Source: Lunularia cruciata (taxonomy: Eukaryota > Streptophyta > Marchantiopsida > Lunulariales > Lunulariaceae). From it: DNA of 64,000 bases. Where the stretch lies: the NCBI GenBank assembly GCA_948567375.1, contig OX419759.1, positions 47,520,593 through 47,584,592 of the forward strand. Direction: 5' to 3'. Below, one piece after another: positions 36,116 to 47,725 of this stretch (position 1 is its first letter; each line of letters opens with the position of its first letter). A program made the translations under genes and the position numbers. The notes beneath the pieces are model-generated. The model saw only the letters and a program-made list of their open reading frames with translations. It was not told the origin of the DNA and did no database searches.

Positions 36116-38250
36116 CTAGAAGGCATGCCATCTAAGAAGTCTTGTTTGCAGTCAAATATCTTTGGTTTTTATTCCATGCTACTCGTGGCACTTAGGACTG
36201 ATCAGATCCATTGTTGGGCTAGTCTACACCTTCAAAATCCAATTTTAAACCTCTCCATAGGATTCAAACAACTCAAGCTTCTACTTTATGATTTGCACCA
36301 CTACTTGTGCAAGGCCATTTGGTGCTAGGAGACTAAGTACATATAGATTAATCAGATTAGAATTTCTTTTGCATACAAAGTTGCATGGAAAAGTGGACTC
36401 TATGATTATCAATCCAAAGCCTTAAATGAAATGTGTACTCTTACTCCACTTTTCTCCTAATTTTCTCTTATGGCTTAGTGGAATCCTTGCCAAACCTAAC
36501 TACTCCAAAACTACCAATGAAGGTCTTAATTCCTATCTTTTCCTATTGCAATTGCACTCTTTGACATTCTATGCACTTATCTTGTGTATGATCAAGTGCT
36601 ACAACAAGAAGCATGATGGTGAGGAGGAAGTTGATTTGAGTGGTTCCAATTTTCCCATAGCCATCCATACATACTTGAATCAAGCAAGCATATAGTAAAA
36701 GGACTTCCCATAGTTTATCATCCAAACTGGAGGATCCGAGTAAGAGATCTTGTAATTCCTGTAGTAGCGCATGAAAATTTAGTTATGTACTTAGGCATGA
36801 ACAAATCTCCCATGTATCTATCTGTTTCCAAGACCATGCAAGACTAATGGTACCAAGCAATACCTTGTTGTGTTGGTTGTCCCTTAGCTTCCAAGGTCCC
36901 ACACCAGTTGCCCCTGCACTCTTCAAGATGGAGTCAACCAAATTGTAAGCACCTCTAGATGGCCTTCCTTGAGGCCTTAGACTGGAACTGAAGGAAAGAA
37001 TTTATTGGGAAATATCCTGTTCAAGACAAATGCATCATTTCTCATATGGCAAGAAGCAATGCTGCTGACCCACAGTGCAAACCAGCCCTGTAGGAGTGCG
37101 GGAAACCATGAACATGTTGGAGAGTTGCTTGAATCTGTGGTATGCTACCAAGTATCCCGTAGTTTTCTAATCTGCAGTATACCGCAGCACACTGGCTGGG
37201 CTCACAAGAAGTTAAAGAAGACAATACATTCAATCCCTTTTGACATGACATCTATAATACCCAATTCATGTACCTCACACAGCAAGCCAACATGTGGGGT
37301 TGCTGCCTAAGTAGGACATTGGAGTTGGTACTTATTGATAGGTTCATCTTTGTTTGGTATCCCATACATCTTCAAGGATTATCCCGGGAGGGATCTTACA
37401 TGACCTTCTACCGAATTAGTGCACAATTCTTCCTCCATGTAAATAGAAACAAGAAGAACTGGTAAAATTTCACGTTCTGTTTTTAGGCTTGCGTGGAGTT
37501 CATGCACTAAGGAGAGGGCTATGCCATGGGGGGAAAAAGGTCTTTTAAGAGAGTACCCAATTGGGAGCAAGAATCATGTGCGCAAAATAAACATCTGTGA
37601 GCCAATATATAGCATAAAGACTAAAAGAAGAAAGAGACTATGGGAATGTATAGTAGTTAGAAGTAAGGAGCATTTAAGGATTTAGAAATGCATTGACATG
37701 ATAGGTTATGTACATCTAGAAGAGAACATGTAAGGGAAGAAAGACACTTAATATTTATGGTGTGGGCTACAAAAGAGGTAGCTGCCTCAATTAGTCCAGT
37801 TATTAGGGTAGACAGGAAATTAGGTTTACCAAAACTATTTAAAGGGAGTGTCCCCTCTTGTGAGATCAATCTTTGAGCACAAATAGGTGATAGTGGAAGA
37901 TTCCCCAAGAAGAAGAGAGACTTAACAAAGTTGTGAAAGTAGATACATATGCCTCCTTTTTATCCGCGGTAGAGGTTGACCACTGTAAATATGGGAATTT
38001 GTTGGCCTTTTCCCAATGGGGCTGTAACATTTCTTTACACCTCAAGGTAAATGGGGCCAAGCTTAATAATAAAACCATAGAATTCATATTCTAACTTTGT
38101 GTATGATGTGAATGAATAAGTGCATCTCTTGAAAATTATGTGGTTTGTGTTATGAATCAGTGATCCTTGGTTACTCGTCTCACTTATCATGTAAGGAAGA
38201 GGTTGTATTGGGAACTACCCTTCAAATGCATTACCTAATTACTAAGTGAC
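36116..38250. other. 2.1 kb with no recognisable gene
   Basis: Scattered short ORFs on both strands (for example 37005-37310 + and 36543-36725 -) without family signatures. It looks like decayed repeat sequence of unknown class. Confidence 0.3.
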
Positions 38251-38898
38251 ATACCACGGAGGCAGAAGGGTTTGTGGGGGTGACAGACCCTCAAGCTGTC
38301 CTTGAGGGTAAGTGTCTATGGGAGATTCCTTAGTGGAATTACAAGCAGCTATGGGAATCTTGACTACAATTCCTCTCCAAGCCAAGTAAATGTTCTGTCG
38401 TGCAAGGATTGTACCATTGCTCCCTTTCCTCACATAGCATCCTGTATTCCGCACTATGTGCATGGACTAACCCGCAGATACTCTGTCAAGGGTGGAGTGA
38501 GGGGAAGGATATTATTGACAGAAGGAGGAAAAAAAATGCAGGCACAAGTAGCCCCAAACCCCCAAAGTTACAACAACAAGGTCACCAGCCAAGGAAGTGC
38601 TGGTTATCAATGAGTGTCAAAATATGGGCAGCAAAATGGAGACTACTCGGATAATGGATGTGATGGAATTGGTGGGAGAGGACGAGCCTTTAATTCCACA
38701 AAGGGAGTTTACAATTTTGGATCTACTAGAGGAAAAGATGAGTCAGATAAGTTCCCATAAATTTGGAGTGCAACATTGCAAGTTGGGAAACAATACTGGA
38801 CCTTTTGTGGGAGCCAAGATTGTTATGGTACTCAAAAGTATGGATGAGAGTACAGAAGGGAAGTGGCTCCAGAAGCAGGAATAGGCCAGGGCCCCAGG
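38251..38898 (+). pseudogene. Gag-like fossil with a degenerate zinc knuckle (tentative)
   Basis: The + strand encodes Gln/Asn/Gly-rich sequence (KYGQQNGDYSDNGC, then GRGRAFNSTKGVYNFGS) near 38610-38740. An aromatic-Cys block (YWTFCGSQDCYGTQ) near 38800 recalls the knuckle region of some plant retroelement gag proteins. The similarity is weak. It ends where the left arm of the large inverted repeat starts. Confidence 0.3.
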
Positions 38899-41616
38899 TG
38901 CACTTTTTCAAGGTCTTCCTTCATCTTTGTGATCTCCTTATCTCAAGGTTCTATGTCTTTATTGCACTCTTCCTCCGTTAATCTATCCCAAGCATAAGGG
39001 TTCTTACCTCTGCTTGTGCTCTTCTTATCTCCGCATCATGCTTCGCACATCTCTCCTTTTAGATTCTTCCCCATTTTGCAGTCTTTTCCTCATGAGCTCG
39101 ACAGGCCGCCTTCTCATGATCAACTTCTTCTCTTACCTTAGTAATCCTCTGACAATTTTTTGCCCTTCTCAGCCTGCATCATGTGTAGTATACCATTTCC
39201 AAAAAAATTAGAATTCTAACCTGATCATATCCTTTTATAACAGATTCTTCAAAGGCGATATTACAAGTATCATGCTAAACCAGGCGCCGAAACCACCCAA
39301 AGATTTCATAAAGCCGACGTGCAACACGCCATAATACCAATGATATATCTTTGATAATATCAGTCAACAGATTGTAGACTGATATTATAAGATTTGGTAA
39401 AGGATAAAGAGCATGAAAGGAAGAAGAAAGTAATCGGATCCATATCGGCCTTATTGTCATCGGATTTAAGATCAATCTGACATTTGATTTGTTGAATGTT
39501 CTCAAAGTTGATAGTTCACACCTGTGTGACTGTCAGTGCCTGAACATCTTCTGCAACCAGAATAATATACCTCGTTGCTCGAAATGAGATTTGCTCAGGG
39601 TGTATATGTACATTAATTAAATAACATTCGTAAATGGTAGCTCTTGCTTGAGCTCAGATTTGCCTAATTAAGTATACGCTCCACCAGGTCGGTCTAGGAA
39701 GCATAAAATGTTTAAATTTTATTTTAGTTTGAAGGACGAAGAAACATTAAAAGTTAGATCGATAAACAAGTGCTGTTTTGTCTAAGGTTTGAAATCTCGT
39801 TTGGATCAGGTTTAAGGTCTAAGGTTTAGATCAACATCTACGCCAGTTTCTATCGTGCGACTGCGCGCTGGAGCGAATAGAGTGCCTCATTAACCCCCGA
39901 CAGTCTGAAAAGTGAAAAGATGATTTCCCTACCATATCCTGATGGAGACGGAGAACGGCCGTGGAAGCTTATAACATGGATGAGCAGAACAGATGCAGAC
40001 GACACGGAATAAATGGGAGCACAACTGTGTCCTTGCTTCAATGATTACATTCTAAAAGCATGTTCCCTTCAATTACATAGGAATGTTTTGCTCCGTTTCC
40101 AAACCTGAAAACGCGGCATCTGATTTTCTTCGATACCAATGTATTCGGATGGCGCGGGAAACACTTCTTAAACGAAAAGCAAAGAGTACGCAGATACCAC
40201 AGAAATGAAGAACTTGCTGCCAGGATTCTGCCTAAACTTGGAGTCCACGTCCTGCTTTCTGTCACAAGCTAGATGGTTAGTTATTGCAGCGTCGCTGAAG
40301 AGGGAAGTCTTAACTTGGAATAAGATCTAGCTCGGGGTGCCGGTTATGCATCCAGATAGTGGCGGAATAGAGTTTCTTTTGTTTTTGACGATAGTCGTAT
40401 CCGTAGAGGAAGAACGTGGGAACTTAGGAGTGGAGAACTGCATGCAACTCTTTCACAAAGATAGGTACGTCGAAATCTCATTGGTACATCAGAAACTTGC
40501 CATCAGTGACTAATGATGTTATTTATGAGCGGACTATCTTTGATGGAAAATGCAGGAAGGTATTCCAATTTGCCATCAGTTAATAATGATGGTATTAATG
40601 ACCTCACCATATTTGATGCAAAATGAATGAAGGTATTACCTCAGTAAGAAGAGGACAGTCCTAAATAGGAAAGTATTATGTTGGATTTGAGCTCGGAGGA
40701 CCGGTTCATTCAGATTCAGGCAGTGGGGGAATGGAGGTCCTTTACAATCCTAAGAATAGAACGGACCTGTCAGCCATTCATTAGTTGTAGAAAAAACCAA
40801 CCTACATTGCTTATTTCTACAGCTAATGAATGACGAATGTGCGACATCTAGGGTGTTGATTCACATACCCTATTCGCCTTTGTGCAGCGTGGATCGACCG
40901 TCGGTTGGCGGTGGCCTCCTCTCTACTAATTGTTAACCAGTGTAACACTCCCACTAACCTCTCATCTTTGTTGTGCGCGCTACTCCATATCCTACCAGTT
41001 TCTCCAACTGGGTAAGCTAGTACGGAGTCAAGAGGTTGCTCTCAGTTTTTCTGAATTCTGCACAATTTCCTTGCAACAAATGCTTGTACCCCTGTCGGTC
41101 ATCTGTTGTCCAATGTCTGTTCTGCTAATCATGACGGGGACTAAAGAATCGTGGCTCAAGTTCTCTTGTTAGTGTTAGTAAGAAAGAAATGAACTGGTCC
41201 TAAAGAATCGGAGAGTGGGTGGAGTTTCTGTAGCTGTGAATCGTAATGCACACTTACAGAATTGGAATCATTCTGGATTGTACAGCGCCTGATAGGTCTC
41301 AAGTGCAAGACTATTGGATACCCCATTCATTGAATCGAAGACCCTCTTCAGTTTAGAAATGTTCCTCTACAATGTGGTATATCCTATTTTGCGGATGTAA
41401 CTTGTGACTTATCCGTCCTGAAATCTGAGCAAGAACTTCCCCTTTTTGTATAAGGTACAATTTTACATAGAAATCATGGAACAAAGTATTAATGGACTGA
41501 GTTTTAATGATTATTCACTCACTAAAGCGATAACCATTTGAAGAGCTACCACCCAAAGAAGGGCATGGGACAGAATTGTGCAAACGAGAAAGTCCATTCG
41601 TTTTGCACAATCCTGT
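38899..41616 (+). repeat. Left arm of the large inverted duplication (LBD locus copy without coding sequence)
   Basis: Aligns to the reverse complement of 46493-48662 along 38899-41115, and to that of 44650-45048 along 41218-41616. Landmarks present in both arms are gatcatatccttttataa, gatattacaagtatcatgct, cgctccaccaggtcggtctaggaagcataaaatg, gaacggccgtggaagcttataacatgg, and tccatatcctaccagtttctccaa. The outermost 300 bp resemble coiled-coil family sequence (minus strand KERCAKHDAEIRRAQAE), so that fossil was already in place when the duplication formed. At 41110 the match stops at ccaatg, the exact position of the LBD start codon in the other arm. The LBD coding sequence is absent and about 100 bp of unrelated sequence takes its place. 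By eye the arms differ at about 10-15% of positions. Confidence 0.9.
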
Positions 41617-41882
41617 GGCGATGGAGCGGTCTAATGTTAGGGCCAGCATACTAGCAGTTCAATGATATCCTCCGACAGATGCAATAAGATTGCACGGCAG
41701 GATTGGATTTCAGCTATGCATGTTAGATTTATCCCTAGCAAATGCAAATTATTGTTGGGGGATCACAGTTCAAGTCTTTTGATCTACTTTCGGACAATTT
41801 ATCTTGAAGATCCATCCTCTTTCTGAAGACATAAATGGAGCGCTGTGTGCACCTGCAGTGCCGCAACATAACGGGTACAAGG

Positions 41883-41913
41883 AGTTTGCATCAACGTTCA
41901 ATTGATGCAAACT
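41883..41913. repeat. Perfect short palindrome in the spacer
   Basis: agtttgcatcaa (41883-41894) and ttgatgcaaact (41902-41913) are perfect 12-base inverted repeats around a 7-base loop. The function is unknown; it may form a stem in RNA or bind a dimeric factor. Confidence 0.7.
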
Positions 41914-43167
41914 GATGATGATAGCTGATGTGCAAGTTCAGACAATCAGTCTGGACATTCCAGTGCCTATCTAGTTCTCAACTGTGTAATCTGTTACAAC
42001 AAGTTGGGTTAAAGTTCAATAAACATCTGAGCATCTTTCAATGAATTTTCCCAGAAATATTGAGTGATTCTAGATTCCTGCATATGGATATCTTTGAATA
42101 CAGATTTCTAATTTCAAAGCTTAGATAAACATAATCGAGGCTTTAGAAGAACCCTGACTTTAGAAGCATCAGCCACCTGCAAATTCAACCAAGCAGCTAC
42201 AGTATTTCTATGAATATTTTGACTATGGACGAAAAAGACATCGACGGTATAGGATATACCCAGGCTTATGGTGACTTGAGGTGTGAAGGAAAAAAAAAAA
42301 ACTAAAATATTAGTATTTCAACGTGATTCTGAACGGAAAGAAAAAGACGGAAACGGGTCAACATCTCACTACTAAATACTCACTCACCCGGAGACTCCCT
42401 ACAACAGCAGTCTTACTCACACGAGCGATTGAACGCTGCAGTTCTGCAAACCAGTACGACCCAAAAATACCCACAGTAGAGTAAAATTCTTTGCATTCTT
42501 GCTAGGACCCTTTCGACGCGTTTTACGTTGTTATTACAGTGGTGACAAGCTTGTACTGTAGGAGTTTCTCATACTCTGACAGTCTCATTCTTTCCGCCGT
42601 TTTTGTACAACATTGCTCTTCGATTCGGAAGATTCTTCGACAAAGGTGTTCCGGACAAATTCGCGAGGGATAAGTGACTTCAGTGACCCCTTACGCAGAT
42701 AACCTGGGCCACCCTCCCCTTCTAATCCTGGGCCTTGTCTTTGGCTATCATTGACTCAGACAAAATTTGGTTGCTTACAATTTTCACACTGATAACACAC
42801 TCATGCTTACTTTTATCTTTATTCCTTTTAGGGTTTGTTCCTTGCAGCTTCGGTAAAAGTCTTGGTTTTGAGTTTGATCACCGATTAAGCAAATATGATC
42901 TGTTTCATCTTCATTGCAAATAGAATTTCACTTACAAAACTTGTTGAATTTATAGCCATAATAAAGAGAAGGAAGAAGCAGTAAACGGAGACCCACCCAG
43001 ATCTTATTATTCTTCCTTCTTTGTGTACTCTTTGACAGTGTTTTCTTCTGGATTATACATGAAACATTGTGTGATATCATTATTAGAAACCATGTACATC
43101 TGGGCACGAGGCAAATTGGTTTTGGGAATAGTCCAGCGCAGCAGGTGCTTCTAGCTACGAATTCGAC

Positions 43168-43515
43168 TTAGAACCAACCCTTTGCATGTACATATAGGTG
43201 AAGACGCAACTCCCCAACACCCACGGGCACCACACATCTTTGGTACGGAGATGGTTTGCTTTCCGCCCAAAATAGTCGGTTTGCTTGACCGAAGGCAACC
43301 GGGTTGTTGTTGTTAACCACGAAGTTCATCTGGGCCTCAAGGTAACCGTGGCCACTGTGGTCAACCTGAACTTTCTCGCAAGAGACTCCGCCCCCAGGGA
43401 GATTTGGAGGGAGATTTGGAGGCCCTTCCCCAGCGTGATTGGGAGCGAAGCCCGATGATTGCCTGAGGATCGCTCCGTGGACACAAGTTCCATGTTTTAA
43501 AGGACATCGGGTGAT
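43168..43515 (-). CDS. Exon-like ORF, unknown protein (3'-terminal exon candidate)
   Basis: The minus strand is open for 115 codons and then ends in a stop. It has no ATG start, so it would have to be an internal-to-terminal exon or a gene fragment. Composition is protein-like and non-repetitive. It starts with a Cys-containing segment (RCPLKHGTCVHGAILRQSSG) and a Gly/Pro/Asn-rich loop (GEGPPNLPPNLPGGGVSCEK). A hydrophobic/aromatic block follows (YLEAQMNFVVNNNNPVAFGQ), and the tail ends LRLHLYVHAKGWF. The five or six Cys residues could suit a secreted or disulfide-bonded domain, but I recognise no family. A clear splice acceptor was not identified at its start. Neighbouring exons were not found; it may be a gene remnant trapped between the duplicated arms. 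Confidence 0.5.
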   Translation of the reverse strand: MTRCPLKHGTCVHGAILRQSSGFAPNHAGEGPPNLPPNLPGGGVSCEKVQVDHSGHGYLEAQMNFVVNNNNPVAFGQANRLFWAESKPSPYQRCVVPVGVGELRLHLYVHAKGWF

Positions 43516-44640
43516 TTAAATGGGAAATTTACGAATTTCTGATCGGACCCCGAACCACTGTACGCAAGATTTCTGTTAGGGTATTGTAAAAAAAGACTTT
43601 TACATATATGAATAGTACGAATACGAAAAAGAAATTTACTCGTTTATAGTCCAGGCAGCATTGTTTGGAAGAAATTTCTATTTCAATGGTGGGTTGATGT
43701 TTCCGCGTTAGATTAGTTAGAGGTAATTATAATATAATTAATCATTTTAGAGGGGGAAGAATATTAACTTGTGGAATATTCATTATTTCTTTCTAACTAA
43801 AGCTTAGAAACCCATCGGTAAGCCTCAACCTACCATAAAATATAACTAATCATCTTTCTTCTTCTGATCTAGTAAGGGTGGATGTAATCCGGGTACCATA
43901 AAATATCCCTTATTGCATACTCTTATCACGTCCATAAAATTTTTCCTCAAGTACTGTACATATAGTTACTGCTTTTCTAAATTACCCCCCTATCCCTTAG
44001 ATTGAATTGTTGAAAAGTACCTTTCAGAGAGAAGTACATATAGCATTGATATAGCATGGAACTATACTAGAGTTTATAGATAACACCTAATATCCAATAT
44101 CCAATTAGTATCCTGTTAGAGTATTTAGGTTGTACCTTTGAGTAACTCGTTTATTCGATGAAGATATTTTCTTTATGAAAGTGTAAGATAGGGTATGGAT
44201 ACACATTGCGCAATGCATCAAGAGTGATAGAAGCTTTTTCTTGGACGCAGAGACACTGAGATACTAGAAGAGATTTTCCAGATCTGAGAGTAAATTGGAA
44301 CACAATGGGAACAAGGACATATAATATAGATTAGTTGATTTAATGGAGAGAATTTATTGATTTGGAAATTCAAGATGATGATTGTTTTCAAATCAAAGGG
44401 ACTTATAGGATTGTTAATGAGCTAGAGACTATAGAACAAACCATAGTAGATGCAGGAGAGAATGATTTGTAGAGCAAGAATAATGATAATGATGTAGAAT
44501 GTATATCTATGCATCCATCAAAGAGAAATATTTATAGAGACTAATCAATTGTAGAACCACAAACCAGATGTGGAGTAGATAAATTATGCTACATGAGCAA
44601 TGTGCTTCAAAGAACAACCGCATTCTCTTGTAGTAAAGAC

Positions 44641-44706
44641 GGGCATGGGACAGGCTTGTGCAAAACGAATGGAGTCACTCGTTTGGCACAATCCTGCCCC
44701 ATGCCC
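44641..44706. repeat. Hairpin-forming palindrome at the inner edge of the right arm
   Basis: gggcatgggacaggcttgtg... pairs with ...cacaatcctgccccatgccc: 28-base arms with about four mismatches around a 10-base loop. The left arm has the same element at about 41564-41616, but there the match ends inside the second half of the palindrome (after cctgt). The duplication breakpoint therefore falls inside this hairpin. Confidence 0.75.
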
Positions 44707-45840
44707 TTCTTGGGGTGGTACCTCGTTAAATGGTTATAGCTTTAGAGAGTAAACAGTCATTGAAACTCAGCCGTTAATAATTTGTTCGATGATTTCTATG
44801 TAAAACTGTACCTTATACAAAAAGGGCAAGCTCTTGCTTATGTTTCAGGACGGATAAGTCACAAGTCACATCCGCAAATAGGATATACCATCATTGTAAA
44901 GGAACATTTCTAAACTGAAGGTGGTCTTCGATTCAATGAATCGGGTATCCAATAGTCTTGCAATTGAGACCTATCAGGCGTTGTACAATCCAGAATGATT
45001 CCAGTTCTGTAGGTGTGCATTACTATTCACAGCTACAGAAACTCCATCCATGGAAGATCAAAAGATATCCACGTCAAAGAATCGTTGATATCCTATGTAT
45101 CGCGTCGTCTCGGTCGTCTCGGTGGACAACATACACGTTTGTTTTGTATCCTGTACTCAGCTTCACAGATTGGATTAAATTTTGAAGCTGGAATCAAACA
45201 CATTCCACAGTGCATCCAATTTCTTACAACTCTATCAACTTTATCTGTGCATCATTGATTTTATTTTCTCGTTTAGCTGGGCACAGCCTGGAATTACATG
45301 TAACTTCTCTGCGCATATAATCTCGGCATCCTATATCCAGCACTAGCACTAATTCCATGACACTCTGCCTCCATCTCCTACCCACTAAAACACTTCTCAC
45401 TTGCAGCCACCGTATTAACATTGGACTTTTGTCTGTCCCTGCCAGCTCTACCTTAGATGAGATACAAAAGATTTCTGCCGGTGCTTTTGCTCTTCAAAGA
45501 CTCTGTTAAGCGTCTCCCATGCCTGGAGCCCAATTCCGGTTATCACAGATCTCTGTTTTGGATCTCTTTCCTGCACTCGAGTTTGAAGTTCATGACTTTC
45601 GGTTGTTAAGTCGCATGATGCTGGTGAGATGCATCACACAGAAGTTAACCTAGTGACTTCTTCAAAGCCTCTTTTCCTGGACCCTATACCAGATGGAAAC
45701 GGGAGCCTTAAGGACCGTGGCACATGCGGACAGGAGACTCCTCCGCCAACGTCGTGGTCGAAATTATCGCCTCTTACTCTCCTCTGATCTGTCTTCTGAA
45801 ACTCTGTAAAAACTTCTGTGCTGTGTTGAGATCGAACTTC

Positions 45841-46497
45841 TCATTCCCAGTTAGATCCCCCGTAACCTGCACTCGAATCTGCCCACTGATTTCTAAAAGG
45901 TATTACCGAGAAGCCTGGATGGCCACATCCAGGCTGGGCGATGTTCCCCAACTCCGGAAATCCACAGGTTTGACTGGATATCCCAACCTCCAGCGGCACT
46001 GTGTTATTTCCGCAATTTCCATTCGGAAGCCTCATCGTTCCTTGGGAAATTCCACGAAAGATGCTTGAAGGTGGAAAACTCCCGAACGGTGCTTGAAGGT
46101 GTGAAGTGAACCCACTCGTTATATTATTCTCTTGCACCACTGCCTTGAGCTCCTCCCTCTCTTGCATCTCCTCACTATCCAATTCCCCTCGTGTTCCAGT
46201 GAGCTCAGCCGTTACCAGCTTGAGCAAAGTGGCGAGATCTTCTATAAACCCGATCACTCCTCTAGGCGGGTCTTGCATACGCATCGTGGCCTCTTCAGCC
46301 AAGGTCCATGCGCATTGTGCCCGACACGCCGATGGGAGACGGTTCAGGAGTTTCTTAGTGTTACTTGCTCCGTATACCTTGTGAAGAACAGAAAACCTCG
46401 GTTGAAATTCTAGAGGGAAATACTGAAAAAAGGCGCAATCCTCGTTACATTTGCGGCGCATAAGTCGGCAGGCAGCACAAGGAGACCGGTTAGCCAT
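45841..46497 (-). CDS. LOB-domain (LBD/AS2-like) transcription factor
   Basis: Intronless 218-residue ORF encoding a plant-specific LBD nuclear DNA-binding protein; LBD proteins act in organ boundary, root and vascular development. The LOB domain lies at residues about 6-106. The zinc-binding C block is C7, C10, C17, C21 (CAACRLMRRKC, CX2CX6CX3C). The GAS block runs through FPLEFQPRFSVLHKVYGASN (27-46), and the conserved DP lies at 76-77 (MRMQDPPRGVIGF). The leucine-zipper-like coil is at 81-99 but irregular, so class I is likely though the coil is weaker than usual. The C-terminal half is Gly/Asn/Ser/Pro-rich, typical of activation regions. The start at 46497 is chosen because the C block begins six residues later. 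Its 5' flank is duplicated in the left inverted arm, up to the ATG. No TATA box was obvious. Confidence 0.9.
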   Translation of the reverse strand: MANRSPCAACRLMRRKCNEDCAFFQYFPLEFQPRFSVLHKVYGASNTKKLLNRLPSACRAQCAWTLAEEATMRMQDPPRGVIGFIEDLATLLKLVTAELTGTRGELDSEEMQEREELKAVVQENNITSGFTSHLQAPFGSFPPSSIFRGISQGTMRLPNGNCGNNTVPLEVGISSQTCGFPELGNIAQPGCGHPGFSVIPFRNQWADSSAGYGGSNWE

Positions 46498-46499
46498 TG

Positions 46500-47725
46500 G
46501 ACAACAGATTACCGACAGGGTTACAAGCGTTGCAAGGAAATTGTGAAGACTTCAGAAGAACCGAGAGCAACCTCTTGACTCCGTACTAGCTTACCCAATT
46601 GGAGAAACTGGTAGGATATGGAGTAGAGCGCACAACAAAGATGAATCTACACTGAGAGAATAGTGGGAGTGTTAAACTGGTTAACAATTAGTAGACAGGA
46701 GGCCACCTCCAACCGACGGTCGATCCACGCTACACGAAGGCTAGTAGGGTATGTGCGTAATCAACACTTTAGATGTAGCATATTCGTCATTCATTAGCTG
46801 TAGAAATAACCAATCGGGTAGGTTGGTTTTTTCTACCACTAATGAATGGCTGACAGGTCCGTTCTATTCTTAGGTTTGTAAAGGACCTCCATTCCCCCAC
46901 TGCCTGAATCTGAATGAACCGGTCCTCCGAGCTCAAATCCAACATAATACTCTCGTATTTAGGACTGTCCTCTTCTTACTAAGCTAATACCTTCATTCAT
47001 TTTGCATCAAATATGGTGAGGTCATTAAATAACATCATTATTAACTGATGGCCAATTGGAATACCTTCCTGCATTTTCCATCAAGTATAGTCCGCTCATA
47101 AATAACATCATTACTAACTGATGGCAAGTTTCTGATGTACCAATGAGATTTCGAAGTACCTATCTTTGTGGAAGAGTTGCATGCAGTTCTCCACTCCTAG
47201 GTCCCCACGTTCTTCCTCTACGTATACGACTATCGTCTAAAACAAAAGAAACTCCTGCAATAGCTAACCAGCTAGCTTGTGACGGAAACCGGGACGTGGA
47301 CTCCAAGTTTAGGCAGAATCCTGGCAGCAAGTTCTTCATTTCTGTGGTATCTGCGTACTCTTTGCTTTCCGTTGAAGAAGTGTTTCCCGCGCCATTCAAA
47401 TACATTGGTATCGAAGGGAATCAAATGTCGCATTTTCAGGTTTGGACACGGAGCTGAACCTTCCTATGTAATTGAAGGGAATATTCTTTAAGAATGTAAT
47501 CATTGAAGCAAGGACACTGTTGTAATCATTGAAGCAAGGACCCATTTCTTCCGTGTCGTCTGCATCTGTTGTGCTCATCCATGTTATAAGCTTCCACGGC
47601 CGTTCTCCGTCTCTATCAGTATATGGTAGGGGAATCATGTTTTCGCTTTTCAGATTGTCGAGGGTTAATGAGGGACTCTTCGCTCCAACATGCAGTCGCA
47701 CAGAAAACTGGCGTAGATGTTGATC
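46500..47725. other. 5' flank of the LBD gene, shared by both arms, with paired ORFs
   Basis: Matches 39840-41110 in inverted orientation. Open frames occur on both strands in both arms. One is TWTPSLGRILAASSSFLWYL at 47279-47491 + and 40038-40265 -; the opposite strand reads TTEMKNLLPGFCLNLESTS and GERPWKLITWMS. I recognise neither as a known protein and cannot tell which strand, if any, is coding. The words catcagttagtaatgatg and gaagaggacagtcctaaata repeat in both arms and could hold promoter elements. Confidence 0.45.

Larger units (their letters stand above)
41617..44649. other. 3.03 kb spacer between the inverted arms
   Basis: Unique-looking, comparatively CpG-rich sequence with no retroelement signature. 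It contains the palindrome at 41883-41913, an A11-12 run near 42290, and an exon-like ORF on the minus strand at 43168-43515. 42300-42960 has genic composition, but I could not define exons there. 43560-44640 is AT-rich and shows nothing recognisable. Confidence 0.6.

Noticed and set aside
41883-41913. Perfect palindrome as a microRNA precursor
   Set aside because: Arms are only 12 bases, too short for a plant miRNA stem.
46106-46413. Two + strand ORFs over the LBD gene
   Set aside because: They are antisense shadows of the LOB domain, which has the full CX2CX6CX3C and GAS blocks on the minus strand.
47160-47701. Minus-strand ORFs in the LBD 5' flank as a real upstream gene
   Set aside because: Frames are open on both strands in both arms and no family is recognised; not enough to call a gene.
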